44,241 nt of DNA. It comes from Clostridia bacterium. Lineage in GTDB: Bacteria; Bacillota; Clostridia; Christensenellales; UBA1242. The translations under genes were made by a program, and so were the position numbers. Within the stretch, counting starts at the first letter, position 1, and every line of letters begins with the position of its first letter. Shown piece by piece: positions 22,853 through 30,458 of this stretch. The stretch is taken from contig JAAWCQ010000006.1 in NCBI GenBank assembly GCA_022793335.1, forward strand, positions 1 through 44,241, written 5' to 3'. Below the pieces are notes generated by a model. The model made no database searches. It saw only the letters and a program-made list of their open reading frames with translations, and was not told the DNA's origin.

Positions 22853-23610
22853 TTAAGCACCTCTTGCAAAGCATAGGAGATTACAAGCCCTGCCTGCGAT
22901 ACATTTTCTTTGATATCTTTTGGTGACAATATAATTTCATTTTTATTGTCTTCATTTAATGCGCTTGAATAAATCATAAAAGGCACGCCTATTGATATAC
23001 ACTCAGCCCCAACACTTTCTTTGCAAATTCGACTTCCAAAACGATTTACACCACTTCCTGGCGTCATTCCGCTTGTTGTAATTTGAAAGGATGTTCCAAG
23101 TCTGGAAAGATTGGAGGTCGTCAACGAGTCTATTAAAATAATCAAGTCAATCTTAAGCTCTCTTGCAAACATTTTAACCATACTTTGAGTGTCTATTCCT
23201 GTCGAAAAGAAAATATTTGGACAAAATTTAAATATGTTATTTTCTTTTTTCAGCGGTCTTATCTCAACATTATCAAAGACCTCTTTGCCCAGTCTATCTG
23301 CTTCTATATCGGGGTTTCCTAGCCCCACAATAAGCACTTTGCTGTCTTTTTTGAGTTTGAAATTTTTAAACAATTCCTTCAATTTCTTGGCAATTAAGGA
23401 AGAAAGGAAGGTTATATTTTCAATTCCAAGCTCATAAACAAATGGACTATTAAAGATATAATACTCGCCTTTTGCAAGCCCGATTTTGTCACGCTCATCA
23501 TCTGTTTTAACCGCCAAAGAAGCATAGGTAATTCCATACCTATCAAGGTTTTTCACCTTATATCCAAAGCTTTTTAAATCACTTCCACATTCATCAATTA
23601 AGTCAAACAT
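22849..23610 (-). CDS. gpr: Spore protease GPR (germination protease)
   Basis: Degrades small acid-soluble spore proteins during germination. The protein, 253 residues, is shorter than the roughly 370-residue Bacillus enzymes. The family core is present: KVLIVGLGNPDIEADRLGKEV keeps the aspartate that aligns with the catalytic Asp in the Bacillus N-x-T-P-D-A-L-G segment, and IDLIILIDSL keeps the second Asp of I-D-A-L-A. The following motif, D-T-G-I-x-P-G-S-G in Bacillus, is here TTSGMTPGSGVNR, so its aspartate is lost. No Shine-Dalgarno sequence precedes the ATG. It is the first gene of a six-gene chain to the flavoprotein and is divergent from rpsT, a known arrangement in Bacillota. A forespore sigma-G promoter is expected, but I could not fix one. 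Confidence 0.9.
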   Translation of the reverse strand: MFDLIDECGSDLKSFGYKVKNLDRYGITYASLAVKTDDERDKIGLAKGEYYIFNSPFVYELGIENITFLSSLIAKKLKELFKNFKLKKDSKVLIVGLGNPDIEADRLGKEVFDNVEIRPLKKENNIFKFCPNIFFSTGIDTQSMVKMFARELKIDLIILIDSLTTSNLSRLGTSFQITTSGMTPGSGVNRFGSRICKESVGAECISIGVPFMIYSSALNEDNKNEIILSPKDIKENVSQAGLVISYALQEVLK

Positions 23611-23651
23611 AGAATTATTTTGTTAAATTTTAAAAAAAATATTTATTTTAC

Positions 23652-23680
23652 TTGATTTATACTTTTTTATATGCTATACT
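23652..23680 (+). promoter_or_regulatory. rpsT promoter
   Basis: TTGATT (23652-23657), a 17-nt spacer and TATACT (23675-23680) preceded by TGC, so an extended -10. The leader of about 25 nt carries AAAGGAG. Confidence 0.8.
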
Positions 23681-23711
23681 TTGATGTAGTAAAATATAAA
23701 GGAGTGAAAGT

Positions 23712-23978
23712 ATGCCTAATATTAAATCAGCTGAAAAAAGAGTTAAGATAATCGAGAAAAAAACTGCAGAAAACAGAGCTGTTAAATCAAGAATTTCTAC
23801 TTTTGCTAAGAAGTTTAAACTTGCTGTTGCAAACAAAGAAGTTGAAAATGCTGAAAAACTTTTATGCGAAGTTGTGTCTTTACTTGACAAAGCTGCTGCA
23901 GACAATGTTATTCACAAAAACAGTGCAGACAGAAAGAAAGCTCATTATTCAAAAATGCTTGATACATTAAAAAAATAA
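23712..23978 (+). CDS. rpsT: Ribosomal protein S20
   Basis: Small-subunit protein that binds the 5' region of 16S rRNA during 30S assembly. The 88-residue length, very high lysine and alanine content and the N-terminal MPNIKSAEKRVK, together with KAAADNVIHKNSADRKKAHYSKML, are diagnostic. AAAGGAG lies 8 nt before the ATG. It is transcribed alone and divergent from gpr; hairpin terminator follows. Confidence 0.97.
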   Translation: MPNIKSAEKRVKIIEKKTAENRAVKSRISTFAKKFKLAVANKEVENAEKLLCEVVSLLDKAAADNVIHKNSADRKKAHYSKMLDTLKK

Positions 23979-24007
23979 AAGTCGAAATTATCGGCTTTTT
24001 TTATTTT
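23977..24007 (+). terminator. rpsT terminator
   Basis: AAAAGTCGA (23977-23985) pairs with TCGGCTTTT (23991-23999) across a 5-nt loop with one G-U pair, followed by a T-rich tract. The arm overlaps the stop codon. Confidence 0.8.
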
Positions 24008-24009
24008 TA

Positions 24010-24115
24010 TTTTTATTTTTCATCCCCCTGTTTTCTTTCTAGTTTTCATTTTACTTTTCTTTCTTTTATTCTTTATCATTATTCATTATATTTTTCTCCC
24101 TTTTCTTATTTAATA
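24010..24115. repeat. Pyrimidine-rich low-complexity tract
   Basis: Between rpsT and the ABC exporter, the plus strand is almost entirely T and C with scattered A and only two G, including CATCCCCCTG and TTTCTTTCTAG. No coding potential or hairpin is visible. It is probably an untranscribed spacer or an extended T-rich tail after the rpsT terminator. Confidence 0.4.
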
Positions 24116-24152
24116 AGTTTAGTTTTTAAAAATTAAAAACAACAGAGTAATA

Positions 24153-24181
24153 TTGACAAAACTTTAATAAAGGAATATAAT
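24153..24181 (+). promoter_or_regulatory. Consensus promoter giving a leaderless ABC exporter mRNA
   Basis: TTGACA (24153-24158), 17-nt spacer, TATAAT (24176-24181): a perfect consensus. The ATG at 24189 is 7 nt past the -10 box, so the transcript should begin at the start codon. No Shine-Dalgarno sequence can fit. Confidence 0.85.
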
Positions 24182-24188
24182 TTAGACT

Positions 24189-25856
24189 ATGAATAAACTA
24201 GGAATTTTTTCAGCATGCAAGCTGCTTTGGAACATAGCCAATAAAAAAGAAAAGGCAATTTTTATAACACTTTTGTTTGCCTGTGCTTTAAGAGTATCCT
24301 CTGATATTTTAATTCCACTTGTGACAGCTTGTGTGGTCGCAAAACTTTCTGGAAATGATGCATCAATACTTTTTATAAAATTCCCATCATCAATGTCGAA
24401 TTTATCGGTGATTTTGATTGCTTTTGGTTTGCTTTTCACATGTGCAATGCTTGGCTCTTGTGTGAGAGCACTTATAAGATTATTTGGCACTCGAATGATG
24501 AACAAAACCAGCGAAGAAGCTATGAAATATGTGCTTGAATATCGAAAAAACTTCAACTTAAATATGACAAATGGCGAAGCAAGTTATATTATAAAAAATG
24601 CAAGCGAGAATGTTACAAACTTGATACAAACCCTGCTTGTCAACTGCCTTGTGCCAATTATCTCTTCCATTATTGCAATAGTTTACATAGCAAATATAAA
24701 CATTTACGCCTTCATAATTATTATTGCGACCATGATATTTATTTCGCTGTCAATTTGGTTTCGCATACATTTTGACAAAAAAGTCTATAAAAGATTTGAA
24801 CAAATAAATGGAAAAATCAGCAATCATGCGTTAAACAACATTGAAAACCTTCCTTTTATCAGTTTTTTTAAGACTAAGGCGGCCGAGCTTGAAATATTGC
24901 ATGATTTAAATAAAGAATATTATAAATATGAAAAGAAAAAATCTTATACATATCTTATATATTGGCTGATGACCTATATTATCGAGTTTTCTTGCACGAT
25001 TTCCATTGTAGTGCTTATTTCATCAAACAATGTATCGGATATTGCTTCAACGCTTATCGTAATCATTCCTTATATGATTCAAATTTTTAATTCAGTTGAA
25101 AATCTTGCCTTTATATTTGGAAATTGTCAACAATATTCAATCAAAATATCAAGGCTTTTGCTTTTAAAGGCAAATCCTGAAAATCTTATAATTTTGAAAA
25201 ATGAAAACAGCGGAACGGCCTACAAACTGCCACAAGATAGCGCTATCGAAAAGATAACCATCAGTAATATGCAAGTTGAAGTAGGAGACTTTGCAAAAAC
25301 ATTTGAACATGTGACTTTTTCAAAAGGTCAAATCAATTGCCTAGCTGGCGGTAGCGGCAGTGGAAAAACCACCCTCCTTAATTGTATGCTTGGTCTTAAA
25401 GAATACAAAAGTGGTGAAATTTTGATAAATGACCAATTTAAATTAAATTCGTTGTTCTTTGAAAATGAAAGAATATCACTTTCCTTTCAAGGCGAAAATT
25501 TCTTTGATAGAACACTTGCCGAAAATGTAGACTATCCTCAAAAAACACTTTCGCCTGAAAGCCAAGAGCTTATCAAACATTTTGAGCTTGAAGAGGTTTT
25601 CAAGCGTGAGAACGAAGAAAATGAAAATATTAAAGACACTCTTTCGGGCGGCGAGAAAAAGAGGATAAATTTTATAAGATGCGCAAGCAAAAAAGCTGAA
25701 GTTTATATATTCGACGAGCCCACAAATGAGCTTGATGAAAGAAATGTCAAAAAGATATTAGAAAAGCTTGAAGTATTGAAAGAAAACGCCCTTGTCATTG
25801 TCGTATCCCATGATAAAAGATTGCTTGCTATCAGCGAAAATATAATTTATCTTTAA
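24189..25856 (+). CDS. Single-protein ABC exporter (membrane domain plus ATPase)
   Basis: A 555-residue half-transporter that would work as a dimer. Residues about 15-310 form the six-helix exporter domain. The ATPase follows: P-loop [12 protein letters not shown] near residue 387, signature LSGGEKKRIN near 488, and Walker B VYIFDEPTNELDE near 510, with a closing H-loop (VVSHD). Cargo is unknown; this type moves peptides, lipids or drugs. It stands alone with no partner gene, between rpsT and the convergent hpf, and is expressed from a perfect consensus promoter with a leaderless start. Its cysteine protease (C39) domain is absent, so a peptide-processing role is unlikely. Confidence 0.9.
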   Translation: MNKLGIFSACKLLWNIANKKEKAIFITLLFACALRVSSDILIPLVTACVVAKLSGNDASILFIKFPSSMSNLSVILIAFGLLFTCAMLGSCVRALIRLFGTRMMNKTSEEAMKYVLEYRKNFNLNMTNGEASYIIKNASENVTNLIQTLLVNCLVPIISSIIAIVYIANINIYAFIIIIATMIFISLSIWFRIHFDKKVYKRFEQINGKISNHALNNIENLPFISFFKTKAAELEILHDLNKEYYKYEKKKSYTYLIYWLMTYIIEFSCTISIVVLISSNNVSDIASTLIVIIPYMIQIFNSVENLAFIFGNCQQYSIKISRLLLLKANPENLIILKNENSGTAYKLPQDSAIEKITISNMQVEVGDFAKTFEHVTFSKGQINCLAGGSGSGKTTLLNCMLGLKEYKSGEILINDQFKLNSLFFENERISLSFQGENFFDRTLAENVDYPQKTLSPESQELIKHFELEEVFKRENEENENIKDTLSGGEKKRINFIRCASKKAEVYIFDEPTNELDERNVKKILEKLEVLKENALVIVVSHDKRLLAISENIIYL

Positions 25857-26040
25857 TACAAACAAAATTTGATTACAGAGGCTTGCAAAAGTTGATGTAG
25901 GTATTGAGAAAAATGTTGAATGTAGGTTTATTTAAATTAAAAAGACAACTGCTTTTTTAATAATAAATTTGGATGTTTTTGTCTTAATAAGAAAAGAAAT
26001 AAAGTTGTTAATTAACGCTAAAATTATATTATAAAACAAA

Positions 26041-26070
26041 AAAATAACGGAAGAAATTTCCGTTATTTTT
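26041..26070. terminator. Bidirectional terminator, ABC exporter / hpf
   Basis: AAATAACGGAA (26042-26052) pairs perfectly with TTCCGTTATTT (26058-26068), flanked by A and T runs, so it serves both convergent genes. About 185 nt of A/T-rich spacer separate it from the exporter stop. Confidence 0.85.
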
Positions 26071-26076
26071 TCAAGC

Positions 26077-26610
26077 TTAGTAAACAAGGTCAATAAGACC
26101 AAATTTGCCATCCTTTCTTTTATAAAGAATATTTACTTTGCCTGTTTCGGCGTTCAAGAACACATAGAAATCATGGCCAAGTCTTTCAATTGCAAAGCGA
26201 GCGTCATCAAGAAGAAGTGGTTCAAGCTCAAATGTTTTTTGCTTATAAACTGAAGGGAGCTCTTCAACTTCACCTTGAATAAATTCAAATGGAAGGAAGT
26301 TTTCTTGTTTTGAGCCTCTGCCCTTAACTGCATTCTTCTTTTCTCTGTTTCTTACAATTTGCTTTTCAAGTTTTGGAAGAGCAATGTCAATATTGTTGTA
26401 CATATTATCTGATGAAACTTCACTTCTGTAAAGCACTCCTTTGCTTGTAACAGTGATTTCAAGTTTCTCTTGTTTTGCAACTGTGGTGCAAACAACTTTT
26501 ACATTCACATCCTCAAAATATTTTTCAAGTTTTGAAAGTTTTTCATTCAAAATTCTTTCAAGGTGTTGGCTTACTTTATAGCCCCCTCTTTCAATAATAT
26601 CAATTTTCAT
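26077..26610 (-). CDS. hpf: Long-form ribosome hibernation promoting factor
   Basis: Binds the 30S decoding region and joins two 70S ribosomes into inactive 100S dimers in slow growth. The 177-residue long form has an N-terminal RaiA/HPF domain (residues 1-100, IIERGGYKVSQHLERILNEKLSKLEKYFED) and a C-terminal dimerisation domain from about 118 (VYKQKTFELEPLLLDDARFAIERLGHDFYVFLNAETGKVNILYKRKDGKFGLI). AGGAGG lies 8 nt before the ATG. It follows clpC by 57 nt and has a candidate promoter of its own. Confidence 0.95.
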   Translation of the reverse strand: MKIDIIERGGYKVSQHLERILNEKLSKLEKYFEDVNVKVVCTTVAKQEKLEITVTSKGVLYRSEVSSDNMYNNIDIALPKLEKQIVRNREKKNAVKGRGSKQENFLPFEFIQGEVEELPSVYKQKTFELEPLLLDDARFAIERLGHDFYVFLNAETGKVNILYKRKDGKFGLIDLVY

Positions 26611-26632
26611 AGCAATAGCCTCCTATGTCTAT

Positions 26633-26661
26633 ATATTAACAAACTTTTTATTTTTCTCCAA
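26633..26661 (-). promoter_or_regulatory. Candidate hpf promoter
   Basis: On the minus strand, TTGGAG (26656-26661), a 17-nt spacer and TAATAT (26633-26638), between clpC and hpf. The -35 is weak. Confidence 0.4.
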
Positions 26662-26667
26662 GCAATT

Positions 26668-29130
26668 TTAATCATTATTAAAGGTTAATTTATTATTTTC
26701 AACATCAATGATTATCTCGCCCTCTTTTTCAAGCGCTCCAAGCAATATTTTCTCGGCAATTTGGTCTTCAACCTCTTGCTGAATATATCGTTTAAGCGGT
26801 CTTGCCCCATATTCTGTATTTGAGCCTTTATTTACAATAAACTCAAGTGCGTCTTGTGTCATTTTGAGTGACAAATTCTTTTCTTTAAGTCTTTTATTGA
26901 TGTTTTTAATCAAAATCTTTGCAATCTTGACAAGGTCTTCTTGGCTTAATGGGTCGAATATGCAAACGACATCAATTCTATTGATAAATTCTGGTTTAAA
27001 CTTACTTTTGAGAGCGTCGAGATATATTCGTTTAGAGTCAATTTCTTCCTCTTCTTCATGATAACCAAAGCCAAGTTGCTTTTTATGCTCTTTCACCTCT
27101 TTTGCGCCCAAGTTGCTGGTCATAATAATTATGGTGTTTTTAAAAGAGATTGTTCTGCCCTGACCATCTGTCAATCTGCCATCATCAAGAATTTGAAGAA
27201 GGGCATTGAAAATGTCCGGATGTGCCTTTTCGATTTCGTCAAACAGTACAACTGAATATGGCTTGCGTCTGATTGCTTCAGTAAGTTGCCCGCCCTCTTC
27301 ATAACCAACATAACCTGGAGGCGAGCCTATAAGTTTTGAAACGCTGTGTGCTTCCATAAACTCACTCATATCAATTCTGACTATATTGTTTTCATCGTCA
27401 AACATAGCCTCTGCAATAGCTTTGCAAAGCTCAGTTTTACCCACACCAGTTTGTCCCATAAAGAGAAATGAGCCAATTGGGCGTTTTGTGTCTTGCAGGC
27501 CCACTCTTGACCTTCTTATTGCTTTTGCAACCGCATCAACAGCTTCGTTTTGTCCAACAACACGCTTATGAAGAATTTCTTCAAGATGAAGAAGCTTTTC
27601 TTTCTCGCTTTCAGTGATTTTCGTAACTGGAATGCCTGTCCATTTTGCGACAACTTCAGCAATTTCATTTGCGCCTATTGCATTTGCTGGAGTTTGCTCT
27701 TTATTTACAACAAATTTTTCGCTTTTTTTCTTAAGCTCATTTTCAAGGTTTATAATCTCTGACTGCAGTTTTGCTGCCTTTTCATAATTTCTTTGCAAAC
27801 TTGCTTCATCGCGATTTGCAGATAGTGATTTAATTTTGTCTTCGATTACTCTTACTTCTTGAGGTTTTACTGTATAATGCACTTTTACCTTACTGCTTGC
27901 CTCGTCAATGAGGTCAATAGCTTTATCTGGCAGGCTTCTGTCTGTAATATATCTATCAGATAAAACTGCAGCCGCCTCAATAGCCTCATCGGTAATTGTT
28001 ATTTTATGAAAAGCTTCATAGCTGTCTTTAAGTCCTCGCAATATTTGAATTGTCTGAGCAACTGTTGGAGGATTTACAAGAATTGGCTGAAAACGGCGCT
28101 CGAGAGCCTTATCTTTTTCAATAAATTTTCTATACTCATCAGTAGTTGTCGCGCCAACTGTTTGCAATTCCCCTCTTGCAAGATATGGCTTAAGCATATC
28201 AGCCGGCGAAGTCTCGCCCTTATCAGAGCCAGCCTGTGCAAGCGTATGAATTTCGTCTATAAATACGATTATATTTTTACTTTCAATTATGGTTTCAATG
28301 GCATCTTTAAGTTTTTCTTCCATGGCTCCACGATATTTAGTGCCTGCCATAAGCCCACCAATTTCCAGCGAATAAATTACTTTATCTTTAAGAATTTCAG
28401 GCACATCACCTGCAACTATAGCCTGCGCAAGCCCCTCAACCACTGCCGTTTTGCCGACGCCAGCCTCTCCTATAAGCACTGGATTGTTTTTTGTTTTACG
28501 GCAAAGAATTTCGACCACTCTTTGAATTTCTTCCTCTCTGCCTATTACTGGGTCGAGTTTAAGCTCTTTAGCTTTTAAAGTAATATCCGTTCCCATTTCA
28601 AGCAGTTTTTCTGGAAGAGTGCTGTTTGATTGACTGTTTACACTACTTTGTGCAGGCTCTTTGCCCTCTTCTTCTTTGCTAAACACGCTTAAATGAGACA
28701 TAACTTTCGCCTTAAGCTCTTCAATATCAACCTCATAATGTCCGACCAAAATTCTGTAAGCCACGCTTCCAGAAGAAGAAATAAGGGCAAGCAGAAGATG
28801 TTCTGTGCCAAGAAAGGCATGGCGCATTGAAACGGCTATTTGCTGAGCCACCATAAACAAGTCTTTTGTCCTTGGCGTCATCTCAACAGTGCCACTTACG
28901 CCAAACATATCGCTTGAGCTTACATTTTCTTCAAAAAAACTGAATAGACTTGACTCGCTTACGCCATATTCATTCAAAAGTCTTGCAGCAAGACAGTCCT
29001 TTACGCTTACAAGACCATATAATATGTGTTCGCTTCCAATAAGATTGGAGCCAAACCTTAAAGCAAATTTGCTGGCATTTTTTATCACTTTTTGAATATT
29101 ATCTGAAAATGATGATGTTTGATAATTCAT
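26668..29130 (-). CDS. clpC: ATP-dependent Clp protease ATPase subunit ClpC
   Basis: Hexameric unfoldase that feeds proteins, including those arginine-phosphorylated by McsB, to ClpP. The 820-residue protein has an N-terminal double Clp repeat domain (residues 1-150), the first AAA domain with [13 protein letters not shown], a middle coiled-coil segment with a UVR-like motif ([19 protein letters not shown]), and the second AAA domain with [16 protein letters not shown] and the Walker [15 protein letters not shown]. It starts 2 nt after the mcsB stop with AGGAGGC inside the mcsB end, so the two are coupled. The family's usual CtsR repressor gene is absent from this cluster. Confidence 0.97.
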   Translation of the reverse strand: MNYQTSSFSDNIQKVIKNASKFALRFGSNLIGSEHILYGLVSVKDCLAARLLNEYGVSESSLFSFFEENVSSSDMFGVSGTVEMTPRTKDLFMVAQQIAVSMRHAFLGTEHLLLALISSSGSVAYRILVGHYEVDIEELKAKVMSHLSVFSKEEEGKEPAQSSVNSQSNSTLPEKLLEMGTDITLKAKELKLDPVIGREEEIQRVVEILCRKTKNNPVLIGEAGVGKTAVVEGLAQAIVAGDVPEILKDKVIYSLEIGGLMAGTKYRGAMEEKLKDAIETIIESKNIIVFIDEIHTLAQAGSDKGETSPADMLKPYLARGELQTVGATTTDEYRKFIEKDKALERRFQPILVNPPTVAQTIQILRGLKDSYEAFHKITITDEAIEAAAVLSDRYITDRSLPDKAIDLIDEASSKVKVHYTVKPQEVRVIEDKIKSLSANRDEASLQRNYEKAAKLQSEIINLENELKKKSEKFVVNKEQTPANAIGANEIAEVVAKWTGIPVTKITESEKEKLLHLEEILHKRVVGQNEAVDAVAKAIRRSRVGLQDTKRPIGSFLFMGQTGVGKTELCKAIAEAMFDDENNIVRIDMSEFMEAHSVSKLIGSPPGYVGYEEGGQLTEAIRRKPYSVVLFDEIEKAHPDIFNALLQILDDGRLTDGQGRTISFKNTIIIMTSNLGAKEVKEHKKQLGFGYHEEEEEIDSKRIYLDALKSKFKPEFINRIDVVCIFDPLSQEDLVKIAKILIKNINKRLKEKNLSLKMTQDALEFIVNKGSNTEYGARPLKRYIQQEVEDQIAEKILLGALEKEGEIIIDVENNKLTFNND

Positions 29131-29132
29131 AA

Positions 29133-30143
29133 TTACAGCCTCCTTTGAGCTAATTCTCTCACCTTATTTGAAATATACTCCGCTCTTACAATGTTTTCCT
29201 TTTTTTGATTAAATAATTCAAAAATTTCACCTAGATTTGCACTGCACCCCTCATAAAACAGTTTTTGAAACTTGTCATCTGAGCTTATATCAATAAAGCC
29301 TAAAACCTGGCCAAGTTTAACTTTCGCAAGTAGCTCCATCATTTCACTTTCCTGTAAGCTATAGCAATTTGTAATAGTGCCATACGCTCGCAAAGTCATA
29401 TCTCTGTATTTTTCATAGTCTTCTTGAATTAAAGCCTCTCGCATTTCTTTTTCTTCATTGCATAAGGAATAGATAAATTCACTGACCTTGTCTATGATTT
29501 CGTTTTCATCAAAACCAAGCGAGCCTTGATTTGAAATTTGATAGAAATATCCAAGCGCCTTGCTTCCTTCACCATAAATGCCGCGAATAGTAAGTCCGTT
29601 ATCTTTTGCCCGAGCAAATATTTCATCCATTCTTCCCGACAATTCACATGCAGGCAAAAACAGCATAACAGACGCCCTCATTCCTGTGCCAAGATTTGAT
29701 GGGCTTGCCGTGATAAATCCCAATTCTTCATCATAAGAAATGGGCAGGCTTTTCAAGATTTCGTCATCAATTTGAGATAATCTTCGAAAAGGTTTATAAA
29801 GATTAAACCCCTTTTCTATGCACTGCTCTCTTATGTGGTCTTCTTCATTTATCATCACAATAATCTTGCCATCTTCGCTTATTGCCACACCTGAAATATC
29901 CTTGTTTTCAATAAGCTCTTTGCTTATAAGATGTTGTTCAAAAAGTGCGTTGCATTCGTTAAGCGACAAATCTTTCAATGACAAAATATTAAATGTATCA
30001 TACTTTTCCAAAGTTTTAATGACCGCACCTTCGATATATTTTGCATCAACATCGCTTTGCAGTTTTGTGTAAAACTTAATTCCTTCAACATTTCTTGCCA
30101 GTCTTATTCGAGAAGAAATGGCTATGTTATCAAATATTTCCAT
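29133..30143 (-). CDS. mcsB: Protein arginine kinase McsB
   Basis: Phosphorylates arginines on client proteins, marking them for ClpCP degradation. The 336-residue protein is an ATP:guanido phosphotransferase homologue: N-terminal SSRIRLARN (residues 10-18) is the diagnostic motif, followed by nucleotide-binding arginines (CSANLGEIFELF near the C-terminus belongs to the substrate domain). Its ATG lies inside the 3' end of the small mcsA frame, so the two genes overlap by 14 nt. Downstream clpC follows by 2 nt. McsB normally needs McsA for activation, and McsA is here a 57-residue form. Confidence 0.95.
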   Translation of the reverse strand: MEIFDNIAISSRIRLARNVEGIKFYTKLQSDVDAKYIEGAVIKTLEKYDTFNILSLKDLSLNECNALFEQHLISKELIENKDISGVAISEDGKIIVMINEEDHIREQCIEKGFNLYKPFRRLSQIDDEILKSLPISYDEELGFITASPSNLGTGMRASVMLFLPACELSGRMDEIFARAKDNGLTIRGIYGEGSKALGYFYQISNQGSLGFDENEIIDKVSEFIYSLCNEEKEMREALIQEDYEKYRDMTLRAYGTITNCYSLQESEMMELLAKVKLGQVLGFIDISSDDKFQKLFYEGCSANLGEIFELFNQKKENIVRAEYISNKVRELAQRRL

Positions 30144-30303
30144 TGTCTTTCACCGCCCGTTTTCCTCTATGTTTTTTGTCACTATACATTTTTTTTACAG
30201 CATTTTTAAGCTCTTCAATTTCTTGATAACAACGACTGCAGCCAACAAAACCTGTCTGCAAAATTTCATTATAAGATGTGTTGCAATAAGGACATTTACT
30301 CAT
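30130..30303 (-). CDS. mcsA: Miniature McsA (single zinc finger)
   Basis: A 57-residue protein beginning MSKCPYCNTSYNEILQTGF, with the second zinc-binding half CSRC, then a helix EIEELKNAVKKMYSDKKHRGKRAV. This matches only the second zinc-finger part of McsA (C-P-x-C...G-x-x-G-C-x-x-C-Y...H-x-G-K); full McsA is about 170-185 residues with two zinc fingers and a coiled coil. AAAGGA lies 8 nt before the ATG. It overlaps mcsB by 14 nt. Either it is a reduced functional activator of McsB or a remnant; intact ribosome site and overlap favour function. Confidence 0.82.
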   Translation of the reverse strand: MSKCPYCNTSYNEILQTGFVGCSRCYQEIEELKNAVKKMYSDKKHRGKRAVKDNGNI

Positions 30304-30386
30304 GACATTTCCTTTTTTAATGCTTAAAATTGTTTTATGAAATAATAATTTTAAACATTGATTTAATTATTTTAGCACCATATATA

Positions 30387-30413
30387 GTATTTTGTATGAC
30401 ATACATAATACAA
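30387..30413 (-). promoter_or_regulatory. 27-bp element upstream of mcsA (copy B)
   Basis: Matches the tRNA-Thr upstream segment 17007-17033 in 23 of 27 bases. It contains the perfect palindrome TGTATG-A-CATACA (30393-30405). A candidate extended -10 (TGC TAAAAT) lies about 20 nt further along the minus strand toward mcsA, so this element would cover the -35 zone and may be a repressor site in place of the missing CtsR box. Confidence 0.45.
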
Positions 30414-30430
30414 CATAATGTTTTTGAAAA

Positions 30431-30458
30431 GAAAAAGGAATAAAATTATTCCTTTTCA
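30431..30458 (-). terminator. tex terminator
   Basis: AAAAGGAATAA (30433-30443) and TTATTCCTTTT (30446-30456) form a perfect 11-bp hairpin with a 2-nt nominal loop, with T-rich sequence following on the minus strand. It begins inside the last codons of tex. Confidence 0.7.

Noticed and set aside
23215-23259. TGTCGAA and TTCGACA copies inside gpr (about 23199) and the giant repeat gene (about 43259)
   Set aside because: These Spo0A-box-like heptamers are within coding sequence and far from promoters, so they are taken as chance occurrences.
25861-26040. A second PurA-like or coding remnant after the ABC exporter (frame with KVDVGIE)
   Set aside because: Only three residues agree with the PurA start, the glycine-rich GDEGKGK motif is missing and stops follow soon.
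28006-28578. A 190-residue frame opposite clpC
   Set aside because: It lies antisense to the conserved first AAA domain of ClpC, and composition (many C, N, F, K) is that of a shadow frame.
30370-30386. TTAGCACC resembling half of a CIRCE (HrcA) element upstream of mcsA
   Set aside because: CIRCE needs TTAGCACTC and GAGTGCTAA nine bases apart; the second arm is absent.
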